A model generated the notes under the pieces. It ran no database searches. It saw nothing but the letters and a program-made list of their open reading frames with translations, and was not told the DNA's origin. Of a DNA stretch of 64,000 bases, positions 22,670 to 34,820 are shown in pieces. Each line of letters starts with the position of its first letter. Within the stretch, counting starts at the first letter, position 1. The DNA lies in the NCBI GenBank assembly GCA_018524725.1, contig JAEUWP010000362.1, positions 1-64,000 on the forward strand, in the 5' to 3' direction. The position numbers and the translations under genes were made by a program. The DNA comes from Podaxis mareebaensis (taxonomy: Eukaryota; Basidiomycota; Agaricomycetes; Agaricales; Agaricaceae).

Positions 22670-23240
22670 TAATCAGACTAGAGAGATCGGCAGTAAGGAT
22701 ACAGAAGAGGAGTCTGAGGTTCAGTTATTACTCGAACGGAGTTTTAAACCCCGACCCCATACCAAACAACTTAGTGAACTCTCTTTCTATACCACTGTAA
22801 GCATACCCGCTACTAAGACGCGGTGAGCGTGTGCTGAATTTGTATGAACTTCCCAATACCTTGCAAAGAAAAGAATTGAGTCATATTATGTGCCCCGGGG
22901 CTGTTAAGATCGGTCAAAGACAAGATATTGGTTTAAAATGACCGCCTATCTGTCAAGACTCTGCCTACTAGGCGCACAAGTCTCTGGGCTCTGAGAAACA
23001 GACATTCGTCATTGGTTTGGTCTTCACCTGTGTTTTCAGCACTAGAACTCATGTGTTCTGCACATACACACAAAAAGACGCTCAATAGCATTCTAAAAAA
23101 TTGTCCTCCGAAAACACAAATTAGCATCACTAATAGTAAGTCGGTATCGCACATCCAATCTTTCCACACCTTCCAGGAGCCCTTGGTCATTACATCCGTA
23201 AACTACCGGAACCACCCCACCCGAAAAGCGGAAAGGGAAT
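22670..23240. other. Intergenic
   Basis: No gene seen. It contains ACTAAGACGCGGTGAGCGTG near 22812, a short word also present in the tandem repeat at 47119-47292. Confidence 0.5.
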
Positions 23241-24643
23241 TCAAATGCGAACAAGGACGGCCATGTAAAGAATCTGCAAAACAGCCTCAAAGAACAGGAA
23301 CGTAATTCTTCTCCGACGTTGCGCAGGGTTTACGGTCACGGTTGCTGTCGGGTTTGGGTTTGTCGAGATGGATATCGAGGGATCCGGGAGGACGACAGAG
23401 CGCAATGATCGGAGCTAGAGTAGATGCAGTGTTCGATGTGTAACTCCTCGACATAGAATGAGCAACTTACAAGGAAGAAAGCGTTTGCAAGGAAGGAGTA
23501 TATGAAGACGAGGGTCCATAGCGGACCGGAGAATTTGAGGAAACCGGCTGTGATGGTGAGAATCACGCTAGATATGTGCATGCATGAGCTTATGTGGAGA
23601 GACCGGAGGATGAAAAGTTCATACCCGACAAACTTGTACCCTCCGTATGCGATTAGGTCTACCACTTGACTTGATCCTTGGATGTTGAGGAAGTAGCAAC
23701 CAAGCTTGACGAAGATAAAGTCGAGTATGACGACTGCAATTGCTCGTGAAGCGCTTTCACCCAGAATCTGTATTTGCGGAATCAAAATAAGGTTAAAAGA
23801 CATGCATGTAATCATAAAGAACGCGTACTTTGGGATTGAAGTTTTTCTCCAGACCTTTGTGAATGGCGGTTAACAAGATGTAAGTGACGATTGACATCAC
23901 TATGCGGATATAAGCAACTTTCTTAAACCTAACAACCACTAAGGCTCACCTGGAATATACAAATCTGGGCTATTAATATCCTCCCTTGGGGGCTGCCATT
24001 CACTTTGTCCGTTCTCGGCCCGCTTTACTTTCCTCGCCCAAGGTTTGTGGGTCCACGGGAACAAGATAAGCTTCAACTTGTGCATAACGTACGAGTTGGA
24101 CACATTGAAGTGGTGTTTTAAATTTGTCGAAGGGAAGAGTGTACCAAACTAGTGATCCCATGAATAAGGAAACATAGCGAATCATTTAAAACTCACGTTG
24201 CGCTGCATATACTCCTGGCCAGCTGCAACCGCACTATGTCCAAGCTGCATTCCCAACTGTGCCGTCGCATCGTTAATACCCCACGCTGCAAAATCCGGCG
24301 CAGGTATACCGCTCCCCGTGCTCCCACCATTAGCTGAGGCCATGTTCCCTGTCGGGGGTGCGCCATGACTGGTCGGGTGATACCCTCCTTGCGCATGCAT
24401 TTGTTGCGGGTGAGGTTGATTATGACCAAATGGACTGGTATACGCCGGCACATGCGTAGGCATGTGTCCGTATCCCTGCATAGGCGGTACACCATGTTGC
24501 TGGTGTTGTGGACCGGGTGAAGATGAGAAGCGTTGGTAACCTTGGGGAGATACGGGTGTTGAGGGTGGCTCTGGAATATATGCGGGGTGAGTTGGGACTG
24601 GATGCCGGAGAGGAGGGGGAGATTGGGACTGGAATTGTGACAT
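23241..24643 (-). CDS. YIF1: YIF1-family Golgi/ER membrane protein
   Basis: The gene begins at ATG 24643 with a Pro/Gln/His-rich cytosolic region (MSQFQSQSPPPLRHPVPTHP) of about 130 residues. The conserved core follows: GINDATAQLGMQLGHSAVAA, then GQEYMQRNFG, then LVPVDPQ. Several introns separate the later exons, which encode hydrophobic segments such as MSIVTYILLTAI, AIAVVILDFIFVKLGCYFL, and TLVFIYSFLANAFFLLRSLR. The end is EAVLQILYMAVLVRI. YIF1 proteins pair with YIP1 and Rab GTPases in ER-to-Golgi vesicle traffic. The match over the whole length is strong; individual small exon edges are approximate. It is transcribed away from the NACHT gene at 25438. Confidence 0.85.
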
Positions 24644-24649
24644 GTCTTT

Positions 24650-25437
24650 GGTGAGCGCGTTGGGCTGAGTGATTCCAATATAAAGTTCGACGGACGTGTT
24701 GGGACGTGGTCGCGGGCTATGCCTTGAGGAATAAACAACATTATGTAATACGAACAACAACCGCCATCGCTGGAATGGCAATCTTGAAATTTATCGACGT
24801 TTAAGAAAACGGATTGCATCGGTGAGTGCAAATTTGCAGTATATCGTGCGTAAGAGGTCTACGCGAGTGCAAGGATTCGGGGCGGATAGCATTACGGAGT
24901 ACGCAGGGAGGATTAAAACTAGTATTATGAGTATGAATGCGAAGGAAAAATATCGTGGAGCGCCGGGAGGCCGGAGAACTGGGAAACGAGATTGCCCAAA
25001 GTGTGAACCTTCATGAAGGGTAATGATCGTTGAGTAGGAACATGGCCTTGGAAGAGGAGCGAACTGAAGTTGCGGGCCAGGGAATGATAGTTGACGGAAT
25101 TGATTGCAATAAGTGCCAGACCTGAATCGATGAAGCTTTGGAGGAAAGGGTTAAAAAGGTGTCGTTTTAGAAGGGATAGTTGGATCAACTACCCCGTCTA
25201 ATAAGACCCGGTTCCGGGAACTTGAGGGGGGTTGAACCTTTTTCGTGTTCTGAGGTTCTCGTGTGTCCTGACCAGTGACACGTACTTACTCTCTTGCCAA
25301 AGGTTTGCCTGTGCTTAGCACCTAGTCTCGACCTTGACGCTGGACCTGTGCGCTAAGGCGCCGGGCCCCGTGCCCTCTTTAGCTCGATCGTCCACGGGCC
25401 GTCCTTACTCACCTACTTTAATAACCGTCTTCTCTCC
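24650..25437. other. Divergent intergenic region
   Basis: Non-coding as far as I can see; it should carry the promoters of YIF1 and of NACHT protein 2. Confidence 0.5.
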
Positions 25438-27572
25438 ATGGACGTCACATCTCCGGCCATCCATTCTTTTACGATCTCCAATTTCCAGTTCTTTGAAAAC
25501 CCTGTAATTAACGACGTTCGCATTATGCAATCCATCGGTGAGTATCAACTGGTGATCCGAATAAACGTCGAGCCCTATGGAGAACAAAGGTCTCGACAAG
25601 CTAAGAATGGCATCGATGCCAGATGCAATCCACGATTCATCTGCACGCTATCCTCCCCCACGGTGCTCCCCAGATACTCGTGAGGAGTACATCCATAACA
25701 TCACTGACTGGGGCTTCGGCGGCTGGGAGAGGCACAAGGCTTGCGTGTTATTGTTGCAGGGGCCTGCTGGGGCTGGGAAGTCTGCACTTGCGCAGACCTG
25801 TGCCGAGCGCATAGGAGATAGACTCGGCACATCGTTCTTCTTCTCGCGATCCAATGAACGGACCGATCCGAATACATTTGTGCCAACCATTGTCTATCAG
25901 CTGGCCACGAAATTCAAAGCCTACCGCCAACTGGTTGACGCCAGGATCGTCCGCGACCCTTTTGTCCTCGAAAAGTCGGTCGATGTACAGTTTCGGGAGT
26001 TACTCGTGAAACCACTTAGGGAGCTTTCATCTCAGGGTCAACAATTCGGCGAAAGCATCATTATAGTCGACGGTCTTGACGAATGCCACGGCCAGGATAC
26101 CCAACGCGTTATCATCGAGGTCATCACCGCCTCCGTCCTGGAGCAGACCATGCCTTTCCTGTGGGCGTTCTTCAGCCGCCCGGAACCTCCTATTGTGGCC
26201 GCTTTCTCGTTGGGGCGAGTCGTAGAGATCTGCTGGCGATTGACACTTCCTGTGTCTCGCAATGCGGATCGAGAAATTGAAATATATCTTCGAGGCGGCT
26301 TTAAGATGATCCGGGAAGTACACCACCTACCCGAGACGATTGCGTGGCCACCTGAGGAGAACATTCGCCAACTCATAGAACAATGTGCAGGCTGGTTCAA
26401 CTACGCGTCAAGCGCTATTCAATATATTGCTCACAGTCATGATGCATTTGCACCTGAGCAAAGGCTCCAGTTGGTCCTGGATGTGGGAGAAACTAACAGC
26501 AAAAATCGTTCGGCTAACCCACTGCTGAATTTGGATCTATCGTACACCCTCATAATGAGCCAAATCCCGAAGGAGATCGTTCCTAACACATTGTTGCTGC
26601 TTTTCGCACATTTTCATCATGGGTCATCCGCTTACTATCTCCGATTTTGTTGCTCGATCTTCAACCTCTCGCCAGTGACCGCCCGCAGAGCCCTCAATAA
26701 CCTTCATTCCGTCCTCGAAGTGGAGTCCTCTGATGGAATGCCTGTTCGTTTATCGTTGTACCACACATCGTTCGGCGACTTCCTGTGTGATGTCACAAGA
26801 TCCAAGGAATTTTGCGTTGACACACGACACGTTTATAACCGATTCTATTCTGCATGTATTGATACCCTCTGCCATTTAGCAAGAACTAGTCCCGTTGATG
26901 GTGCGTGATTTTAATACCAGGCTTCAAACTGGATAACGGACTTGTGTCCTAGATGGGCGCGGTACCAGGGTGTTGGCTCAGCAGTCCGGTTCTCCAGAAG
27001 AAGTGAATGATCAACTCTATGCAACAGCAGTGTGGTACTTGTTCACGTTAACGGGGAATGTAGACCTCGAGACAAAAGTACTGCTACGGCTTTCATTCAT
27101 CGATTGGGCCCTTGTCGCCAAATTGCGCAATGAGTTACGCTACGACGCAGATGGGTTTGAGGCGTTCATTCAAAAGGTACGTCTCAAGATTGCAGGACCC
27201 ACCCCGCAATGGCTTAATTTTCACTACGTGTAACAGATACCCAAAGACTGGCGCCGCCAAATTCTCCGCTCGTTTGGCCGCAGCAATTTTGCCAAGCCAG
27301 TCTCAACACCTCAACGAGGCGGATTTCTACAAGTCCTGAAAAAGAAGTTCTACGGCTTTGGAAATCGCAGCAATTCGACCTTGCCTGCGGAAGATGGGGG
27401 AATGCCCACCCATGCCACCCCGGTGCATACCGAACATCCTACCGACCCTTCTTCGCGGACGTCAAGCACCACGCGCCTCTTGAGAGTACTCACTCAGGTA
27501 CTCGAGAGTAAGGAAAAGAGAAAGGTGCTACAGGACCTGAAGGGTGATAACGCACAATTGATGATAGACTAA
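25438..27572 (+). CDS. NACHT-domain STAND protein 2, in frame towards a kinase
   Basis: Exons 25438-25537, 25590-26900, 26953-27176 and 27237-27572 join in frame to 656 residues before a TAA at 27570-27572. A short N-terminal segment (SFTISNFQFFENPVINDVRI) precedes the family linker IHDSSARYPPPRC. The NACHT core has Walker A GPAGAGKS, Walker B IIIVDGLDEC and the winged-helix end LYHTSFGDFL. The last exon then enters sequence typical of the N-terminal leader of the downstream kinase (LLRVLTQVLESKEKRKVLQD followed by LKGDNAQLMID). The stop falls inside that leader, and coding similarity resumes in the same frame after a spliceable intron at 27582-27637. The gene may be a NACHT-kinase fusion with a nonsense mutation, or two genes run together. 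Confidence 0.7.
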
Positions 27573-27637
27573 TTATACTCGGTGAGCACCGAACGCTTGC
27601 GAACTTCAGAGCTATAAATATTCATTATTGTTCGCAG

Positions 27638-29045
27638 ACGCTTCTACGATCAGAGCCTGCCGCGCCTGGTTTTTGTAAACGCGTTCTTCACGTGCTTCGT
27701 AGACTCTCTGAAACATCGACGCTTTACCCTCGGTGCTATGTCTTGAAAGGCACAACTGTCGTTTCAGGAGTAATCAGCGGCGGAGGATTTTGTGACATTT
27801 ATCAAGGTCGTTATGGCGAACATAGCCTCTGTTTGAAGGTCGTGCGGTTGTTTCAGACATCGGAGAAGGAAAATATACTCAAGGTTCGTTTCTTCATCTC
27901 ACATATTTCTTATCTGTTATCAAGCTGTCACCAGCTCTACGGCAATGAAGCCATTCTGTGGGGACAGCTCCACCACCCCAACATCGTACCTTTCTACGGC
28001 GTTTATTATCTTGGTGACGTGCTCGACGGACGGATTTGTCTTGTGTCCCCCTGGATGACCAACGGCAACCTCGTTCAATTCATCGAAGCAAACCGTCCCG
28101 TAGATCGCAAAAAATTTGTGGGTGCCATTCCCCTCCCATACCGCGAGACATTGACTAATCTCTTCTCATTTCAAGGTTTACGATATTGCCTGTGGACTTG
28201 AGTACTTGCACGGCGAAAGGATAGTTCATGCCGACCTCAAAGGGGTACTTTGTTTCATCCTCTTACAGAATTTTTCTTAGTCCTAACTCCCAAATAACAC
28301 AGGAGAATGTTCTTGTGAATGATTTTGGGAGTGCTTGTATCACCGATTTCGGATTGTCAACCATCTGGAATGACAGGACACTACCAAGTATGACTGTCAG
28401 TGCCATGCAAGGTCGTACACCGCGCTATCTCGCTCCTGAGTTAATGAACGATGATACCCGTCCAAGCTTGGCAAGTGACATGTGGGCTTTTGGGGTGGTC
28501 TGCTATGAGGTATGATACTCCCCAATTCTTAAAGTGTAGATCACACTCAAGGCAATTAGATCATGACGCGGCGGAAACCATTCTATGAGAGCACAGACTA
28601 CCAAGCGACAATGAAGATAATGAGAGATGTCTTACCAACTCGACCAAAGGGAAATTCAGAATCGGATGTTGACCCGATAGATGACACAATGTGGGACTTG
28701 ATGAAGTCCTGCTGGGCGAGAGAGCCTGAAGATCGACCAACCTGCACGCAGATATTACAGAGGTCGGAATTGGCGGAGCTCAAGAAAGAGCGTGAGGATG
28801 AGGCTGGGGATCATGCGGCACACGAAAGGTGGAGCCTCCAGCACGCGATGTCACAAGGTGCGGAAGCGTCCATTGATTTGACCCGTGTTGAAGAAATCCT
28901 CAACTCAGTATGTGTCTATCTGTTTCAATTGTTGATCCGCTCAAGTCGTTGTAGCTCTAGCAAGATTCTACGTCATTGTGTAGGACGTTTGGGTTTGCTG
29001 TTCCGTAGTCTCTCCACACTTCCTAATATGGATTGCAAGAGATGA
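27638..29045 (+). CDS. TKL-like protein kinase domain
   Basis: Coding resumes at 27638 (TLLRSEPAAPGFCKRVLHVL, then SGLYPRC-like STLYPRCYVLKG). Exons run approximately 27638-27883, 27935-28117, 28176-28244, 28303-28509 and 28560 to about 28907-29045. Kinase landmarks are all present: Gly loop SGGGFCDIYQGRY, Lys in LCLKVV, Glu in GNEAILW, catalytic loop VHADLKGENVLV, ITDFGLS, YLAPEL and DMWAFGVVCYE. The active site therefore looks competent. The fold resembles the expanded tyrosine-kinase-like families of Agaricomycetes. No start codon of its own is obvious, because its leader continues upstream into the NACHT gene across one TAA. The 3-prime end is uncertain, since an intron may lie at 28908-28960. 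Confidence 0.7.
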
Positions 29046-29481
29046 TGGTGTATGAGATTTGATGTATTGTATCGAGCTTAAGGGTTTCTTATACAAGGCA
29101 GTACCAGCATGGGGATGAAAGCACTCGCCGAGCCCCACGCAAGGAATCAGGACGAGCGAAGAGAAGCAGGAGACCGATATGTTTGTTTATTTGTTTCATG
29201 TTTGCCTCTATTTGTCTGGACTACTGGGCCCCCGCGAGCGAGGCTGGGAAGAAAGCCTGTCCTTGTCTAAGTAATACCACGGTGGGCAATAGAAACAGCC
29301 TTTGCACGGCCCGGACCAAGCAATTCCTTGTGGATAGCGCCAAGATCAGACATTTTATAGATACTTTTGAGGGCACCCACATCAAACGAATGCCCATCTC
29401 TCTGAAGTATGCCATACAGTATGCCATGTATCTATATCAAAGCTCATGGGCTCGCACTGCCCTGCCGACACAATGTTAAGT
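29046..29481. other. Intergenic
   Basis: No gene recognised between the kinase and NACHT protein 3. Confidence 0.5.
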
Positions 29482-29547
29482 ATGGGATCAATCCAAGACG
29501 CGCTATCGTATTTCCTCTGCTCTTTCCGACTCCTGAGCTTGGGCTCG

Positions 29548-31855
29548 ATGTGCATCTTCCCCAACGCGCAATACATCGTAATCAACAACCCCCGACTCGA
29601 AGACAAGCAGATAACCAAAATCTTGAGTGGACCCACTGGTAAGTTGAACAATGAGACGTCGGCAGCTAAACTGATGTGAGTACTCATTCAGGTATTGATA
29701 TCCTGCTGGAAGCATCTGTTCCCAGTGCCGCTCATGATTCCTCCGCCCGGCATCCGCCTCCTCAGTGTTTCCCGGGAACCCGCATACAATACATCGAGGA
29801 CATTATACATTGGGCGGTCCCTGCTATCAATGACACTTCCCCGCCTATATTCTGGATGAAAGGGCCAGCTGGGGTGGGCAAATCCGCTATAGCCCAGACC
29901 TGCGTTGAGAAACTTAAAGCCAGGGGAAAGCTCGGAGCCGCCTTCTTCTTCTCGATCAACGGACGAAACAAACCTACGCTTTTCTTCACTACCATTACAT
30001 ACCAGCTCTCTACTGGGTTCCCCGACTATCGTGACCTCATTGATAAGAAAATCCGCCGTGACAAGACGATCGTCTATAAAACAATGGTGTCGCAATTCAG
30101 AGAACTTATCGTCGAACCACTGCAGGAACTGGAAAGGAGTGGGAGAGGTATTGGGAAAAGAATCCCTATATTTGTCGACGGGCTCGACGAGTGCGAGGGT
30201 GCAGATGCGCAATGTGAAATAATCGAGATTGTTTCTGCAGCAGCCCGTGACCGCTCTATCCCCCTCTGTTGGGCACTCTTCAGTCGCCCGGAATCTCACA
30301 TTGAAGCCACATTCGCAAAGGCTGACATCACTAACATTTGCCATAAAACGGTGCTTCCTATTTCGCGGGCCGCCGATGGAGAAATCGAGCTGTACTTCCG
30401 TGGTGGCTTCGAGAATATCCTCCGACGTCATAACATCTCAATGAAATCTCAGTGGCCCTCAGATGGCGCTATAAAGACACTCGTGAATGCCGCGGCAGGA
30501 CTGTTCGTCTACCCAGCAACAATCCTTCGACTCGTTGGTCACCCTGGGTCACTTCCTGAAGAGCGCCTGCGCGCAATTCTCACCGACATCTCGAAGCGTG
30601 GTGGCAAGTCTATCTTCGGCAATATTCCCAAGCCCCTCTTCGCAGAACTTGATGCAATTTATAAGCTGATCATGGAACGTATTTCCCCGGAAACTCTTCT
30701 TCCCACCCTCCTCTTATTTTCAATGCTATGCCGTTCTGGACCACACCTGGGTGGTGACGGCAGGGGCGTAGTGCTACACAGCAACATGCTGAGGTTGTCT
30801 AGATTGGAATTCAAAACCATCTGCAATCAACTGAGTGCTGTGATCCACTTTCACGACCAAGATGAACCGTTCGTGTTCGATCACCACACCGATATCGGCC
30901 GTCCATTCCAGTATGCAAGCCCCAGGGTTGTCCAGGAGTTGCGGACCTTTATACGCTCTTGGCTTGGAGGGTCCCTTTCCTTCTATCACAAATCGTTTTA
31001 CGATTTCCTTGTCGATCCAACACGTTCGGGCATGTTTTGTGTCACATCTAAAGCTATGCTTAATGCTTTGTTCAAGCACTTCCTTGAGCTCCAGCTTAAG
31101 TATCAGGAAAGTTACTGTTTTCGGGGATCAGGTCTGTCCTTGAGACGCTTATCATTCCGCTTATATTCCTAAATCCCGTGAATGTAGAGTTGATCCTAGC
31201 ACCCGGCATACCCGATTCGGCATCCTCTCTTTCCCATCCTTGCACGAATGAACTAGTCAATTCTGTCGTCAAAGCACAAGTCCATGACCTACTCTTCGGA
31301 GGATGTCTGGACCTTGGTGGCTTTGCAATTGACCCAGGTTTGCGGCAGCAATTTTGTCATACTGATTTTCGCAAAAGCCTACAAATCAGGACAAGCCTAT
31401 ATGCAGGGCACGATGGACTTCTGGCCTCTTTATTCTGGGATTTTGCAGGCCATTCCAAAATCGTTCGCGGGACTCACCTCTTTCGGCTTCTTCCTGACGA
31501 ATTTCTGAGATTCGATCTTGTTGAATTCAAGAAGGTGAGCTGACGTCTAAGTAACGGACAGGAGAGTTCCTGACCCTAGCCTTCAAAGATAATCAAGCAA
31601 AAGCAACAAGGAGGGATCATGCGACCTTACTACCCAGATTATACTTCCTGGTTCAAGTCTTTCTTCTGTGTGGAGCCCTGTGGCCAGGTAATATCCGGGC
31701 TATATTGTGTAGGGCATGGTGTCAAGTCGTATTTCTGGTACTGGGAAGTAAATTTTGAAGCAGGATATTACCAGGATTTCAAAGCGGTCGACTTGGCTGT
31801 AGCAAAGGAGGTGTATCGAGAGGAGCGGTTTGATTTATGGGATGAGGCATGGTAG
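29548..31855 (+). CDS. NACHT-domain STAND protein 3
   Basis: Exons 29548-29638, 29692-31131, 31188-31534 and 31589-31855 join in frame to about 714 residues. An in-frame ATG at 29482 would add 22 residues. The short leader (FPNAQYIVINNPRLEDKQ) is followed by the linker AAHDSSARHPPPQCFPGTR. Then come Walker A GPAGVGKS, Walker B IPIFVDGLDEC and the winged-helix end FYHKSFYDFL. The last two exons encode about 200 residues unlike the other NACHT proteins here, rich in aromatics (RPYYPDYTSWFKSFFCVEPC) and ending ERFDLWDEAW. This unique tail may be a different sensor module. No recognisable repeats are present. Confidence 0.8.
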
Positions 31856-31998
31856 TACGCCTTATTTCGCCAAGACGGCATTCCGTGTAGTAGTACCAAG
31901 CCTCCTGCACAAGAAAGGCCGTGTTGGCCTATTTTCAAAGATTAGATTTATTTTTTCTCGGGCTTGTAAACTCGGCCTGACCGAGCGTGGGAACACCA

Positions 31999-32260
31999 TG
32001 TGGGGAGGAAGGCCGTGACTCAGCAAACCAACTGACGGTGGCAGTTATCAGGTATCTATACGGTTCGGTGGATAACCAAGCCATTGAGGGTGCTAGGTTT
32101 TGTGATCTTGAAAAAGATCTCCTTGTCCAGGTCGTGAACATTCATATCGCAGATGGACAGCGCTATATCGTCGTCTTCGTGGTTGCGTACACAGCCTTTG
32201 GGGAACTGAATTGAGCGGGAGGAGTTGATGAATCTAGGTACATCTTCAGAATGTATTTGA
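31999..32260 (-). pseudogene. 3-prime relic of a NACHT gene
   Basis: On the minus strand DLDKEIFFK precedes a region aligned with an intron-spanning piece of NACHT protein 4, whose matching exon ends DIEAFFRK. A following IPDNCHRQLVC ends in a stop. The DNA word CCATTGAGG-TGCTA is shared with 32719-32735. The donor site is lost and no upstream NACHT core remains. Confidence 0.5.
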
Positions 32261-32475
32261 CGAAAGATTCATCTAACTCTGTGTTCATCTTTTGCGTTGT
32301 GGACTCTGCACACTCGTCTGCTCTCACTCATCATTCTATTATTAACTCCATATTTCGTTAGTTTATTACTTCACCGGTCTGCGAACACTGGAGCCCCGCC
32401 AACCGAGAATCACCCACCGGTACATAATCGCACCATGCTAGGTCAGAATTTCAAAACCAACATATATGACCCTAC

Positions 32476-34494
32476 TTAACAACCGTCATTACCGGACAGT
32501 AAACAATTGGGACAGCATACAATGCAATAGTACCATGCCCCTTGAAGAAGCAAGGCTGCATTGCTGCCATTCCCCAGGACATAATGCTGTCCCCCTGGAT
32601 GTTCCCGAAGTCTACTCTGTTGAATCGGGGAGCACGCCTGAAAAAGGCTGTTGTCGAATAAACGGATGATTTTAGGGTGCCAGCTTTCGGGTACCTGTTA
32701 GATCCGGTGAGCGACAGAGCCATTGAGGCTGCTACATCCTGCAAACTCGAAACATACCTTGCGAAAAAATGCCTCAATGTCACCTGCATCACATGCCCAT
32801 AAATGACAGAACTTGGCAGCAACGCCCCAATTTATGCATGACAGACGTTGTAGTACATCGGTCTCTAGGTCCACCATCTTCGCTAACTTGAATAGGTATT
32901 CCACTGCTCTGGAGCAGACCTTTTCCTTCGTGCCAAGGGAACTAGGCCACTGAGTCAGTATGTTAGCACTATACCCACCTAAGAAGCGAGTCAGTCATCC
33001 GGTTTGAGCCCTGATTGGTGTCACATACTCTCATTGGCACCAATGGTGGATAAGCGATAAAGGACATCAACACACATGGAATAGAACCGGTTGTAGATAT
33101 CCGGTGTTTCGACGCAGTACTCTGGGGTCGATCTTGTAACGTCACCTAGGAAGTCGGCGAATGATGCATGGTAAAATGATAAACGATTAGGCATTCCATT
33201 AGGGGATACCTCAATCCCAAGGACCGAATGGAGGTTGTTGAGGGCCGCATAGACGGTTGTCTGCGGGAAGTTAAGGATGGAGCAATAAATCGGGAGATTA
33301 TCGAAGCTCCCTATGCGATGAAGGTGGGCGAAAAGTAGCAATAAGGTAGTGGGGAGGATGTCTTTGGGGATTTGCTTCATCAAGAGAATATAAAATTCGT
33401 CCAGGGTTGACAGAGGATTAGGTGAATGACCCTTGACGCGAGTTTTTTCTACTTCCAGTACCGACTGAAGCTGTTGTTCTGGTCCAAGTGTGCCAGGACC
33501 TTGGATAATGTGTTTGATAATACTCGCCGGGTAGGCAAACAAGCCTGCAGATTGACGGACGAGCTGGCGAATGTTCTCCTCCGACGGCCAAATGATCACC
33601 GGAGGTAGGTTATACTTCGCCCGGATCATCCTGAAGCCATCTCGAAGATACGCTTCAATATCCTGGTTGGCACGGCGGGACACAGGCAGCGTCATTCGCC
33701 AGCAGATCTCACGAATCTGTTCCGATGAGAAGGCTGCCACAATATGAGGCTCTCGCCGGCTGAAGAACGCCCACAGGAAGGGAGTGCTCTGCTGAAGAAC
33801 AGAAGCAGCGACAACCTCGACGATTATGCGTTGGGCGTCCTGACCGTTGCACTCGTCAAGACCGTCAACTACAATAACGTTCTCACTGAGTCCGTGATCC
33901 TGATCGCTCAGTTGTCCGAGTGGTTTCGAGAGAAGTTCCCGAAACTGTATGTCGATAGACTTTTCGAGGATAAAAGGGTCATGGGTGATTTTGATGTCAA
34001 CAAGGTTACGGTAAGCCATGCATTTCGTGGCAAGTTGATAAGCAATTGTCGGCACAAAATTCGCTGCGTTGTTCCATCCGTTGGGTCGAGAAAAGAAGAA
34101 CGACGCGCCCAATCTATCCCCTATGCGTTCGACACAGGTCTGTGCGAGTGCGGATTTCCCAACGCCAGCTGGTCCGTATAACCATAACATGCGAGCTTGA
34201 CGTGCCTTCCATTCACCAACACCCCAGCCAGTGATATTACAGAGGTGTTCATCCCGAGTCCCTGGAAGGCACCGTGGCGCTGGATCGCGCGCGAAAGAAT
34301 CGTGAATTGCTTCCGGAACGGATGCTTTTCGTAGTGCATCGAAGCCTGTGCCCTCTATACAGCTCGAGGGTCATGCCGATGTTCTCCGGACCATTAAGCC
34401 GCCACTCACTGATAAATTGTATCTCATTCTGAACAGTAACATCCACGAATGGACCATAAGCTACAAAGTTATGGCTGCTTGGAAAAAAAGGCAT
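32476..34494 (-). CDS. NACHT-domain STAND protein 4
   Basis: Exons 34410-34494, 33029-34345, 32758-32978 and 32476-32694 join in frame to about 613 residues. The short N-terminal exon (MPFFPSSHNFVAYGPFVDVT) leads to the linker IHDSFARDPAPRCLPGTR, Walker A GPAGVGKS, Walker B NVIVVDGLDEC and the end FYHASFADFL. The third exon (VDLETDVLQRLSCINW) aligns with the third exon of NACHT protein 2 (VDLETKVLLRLSFIDW), showing recent common ancestry. It lacks any kinase-like extension and ends after about 70 further residues. It lies on the opposite strand to proteins 2 and 3 and starts 327 bp from the UTP22 stop codon. Confidence 0.8.
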
Positions 34495-34820
34495 GAGGGA
34501 GCGATGCTAGCGAGTAGGACCGAAAGCGTGGACTTATATGGTAGTAGTCGGCAGAGTCAGGGCGTTCAGGAAATACGGGACGACCGTCATACTCTATTTC
34601 CACTGACGTAAATCGTTCACAAGTTGAAAGTTGGAATCCAGGGACAACTCTCTTGGTGACATCTTCACAACATATACGAACCCCATGTAGGGGCAATTGA
34701 AGGCTCCAACTGGGGGGAGGAGGTCCAATATGTACATGATATATACCATAAGTGCTGACCCGTAGGAGTTGTTCCAAAAACACTCGACGTACTTGAATAG
34801 GGACGATAAAAATAGAATGA

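Noticed and set aside
24193..24831. Second long minus-strand frame over the YIF1 N-terminus
   Set aside because: Out-of-frame shadow of the Pro/Gln-rich exon; the other frame continues into conserved YIF1 sequence.
34346..34376. A 31 nt GC-AG intron in NACHT protein 4
   Set aside because: Too short; a standard 64 nt GT-AG intron (34346-34409) gives the same downstream frame and a better protein match.
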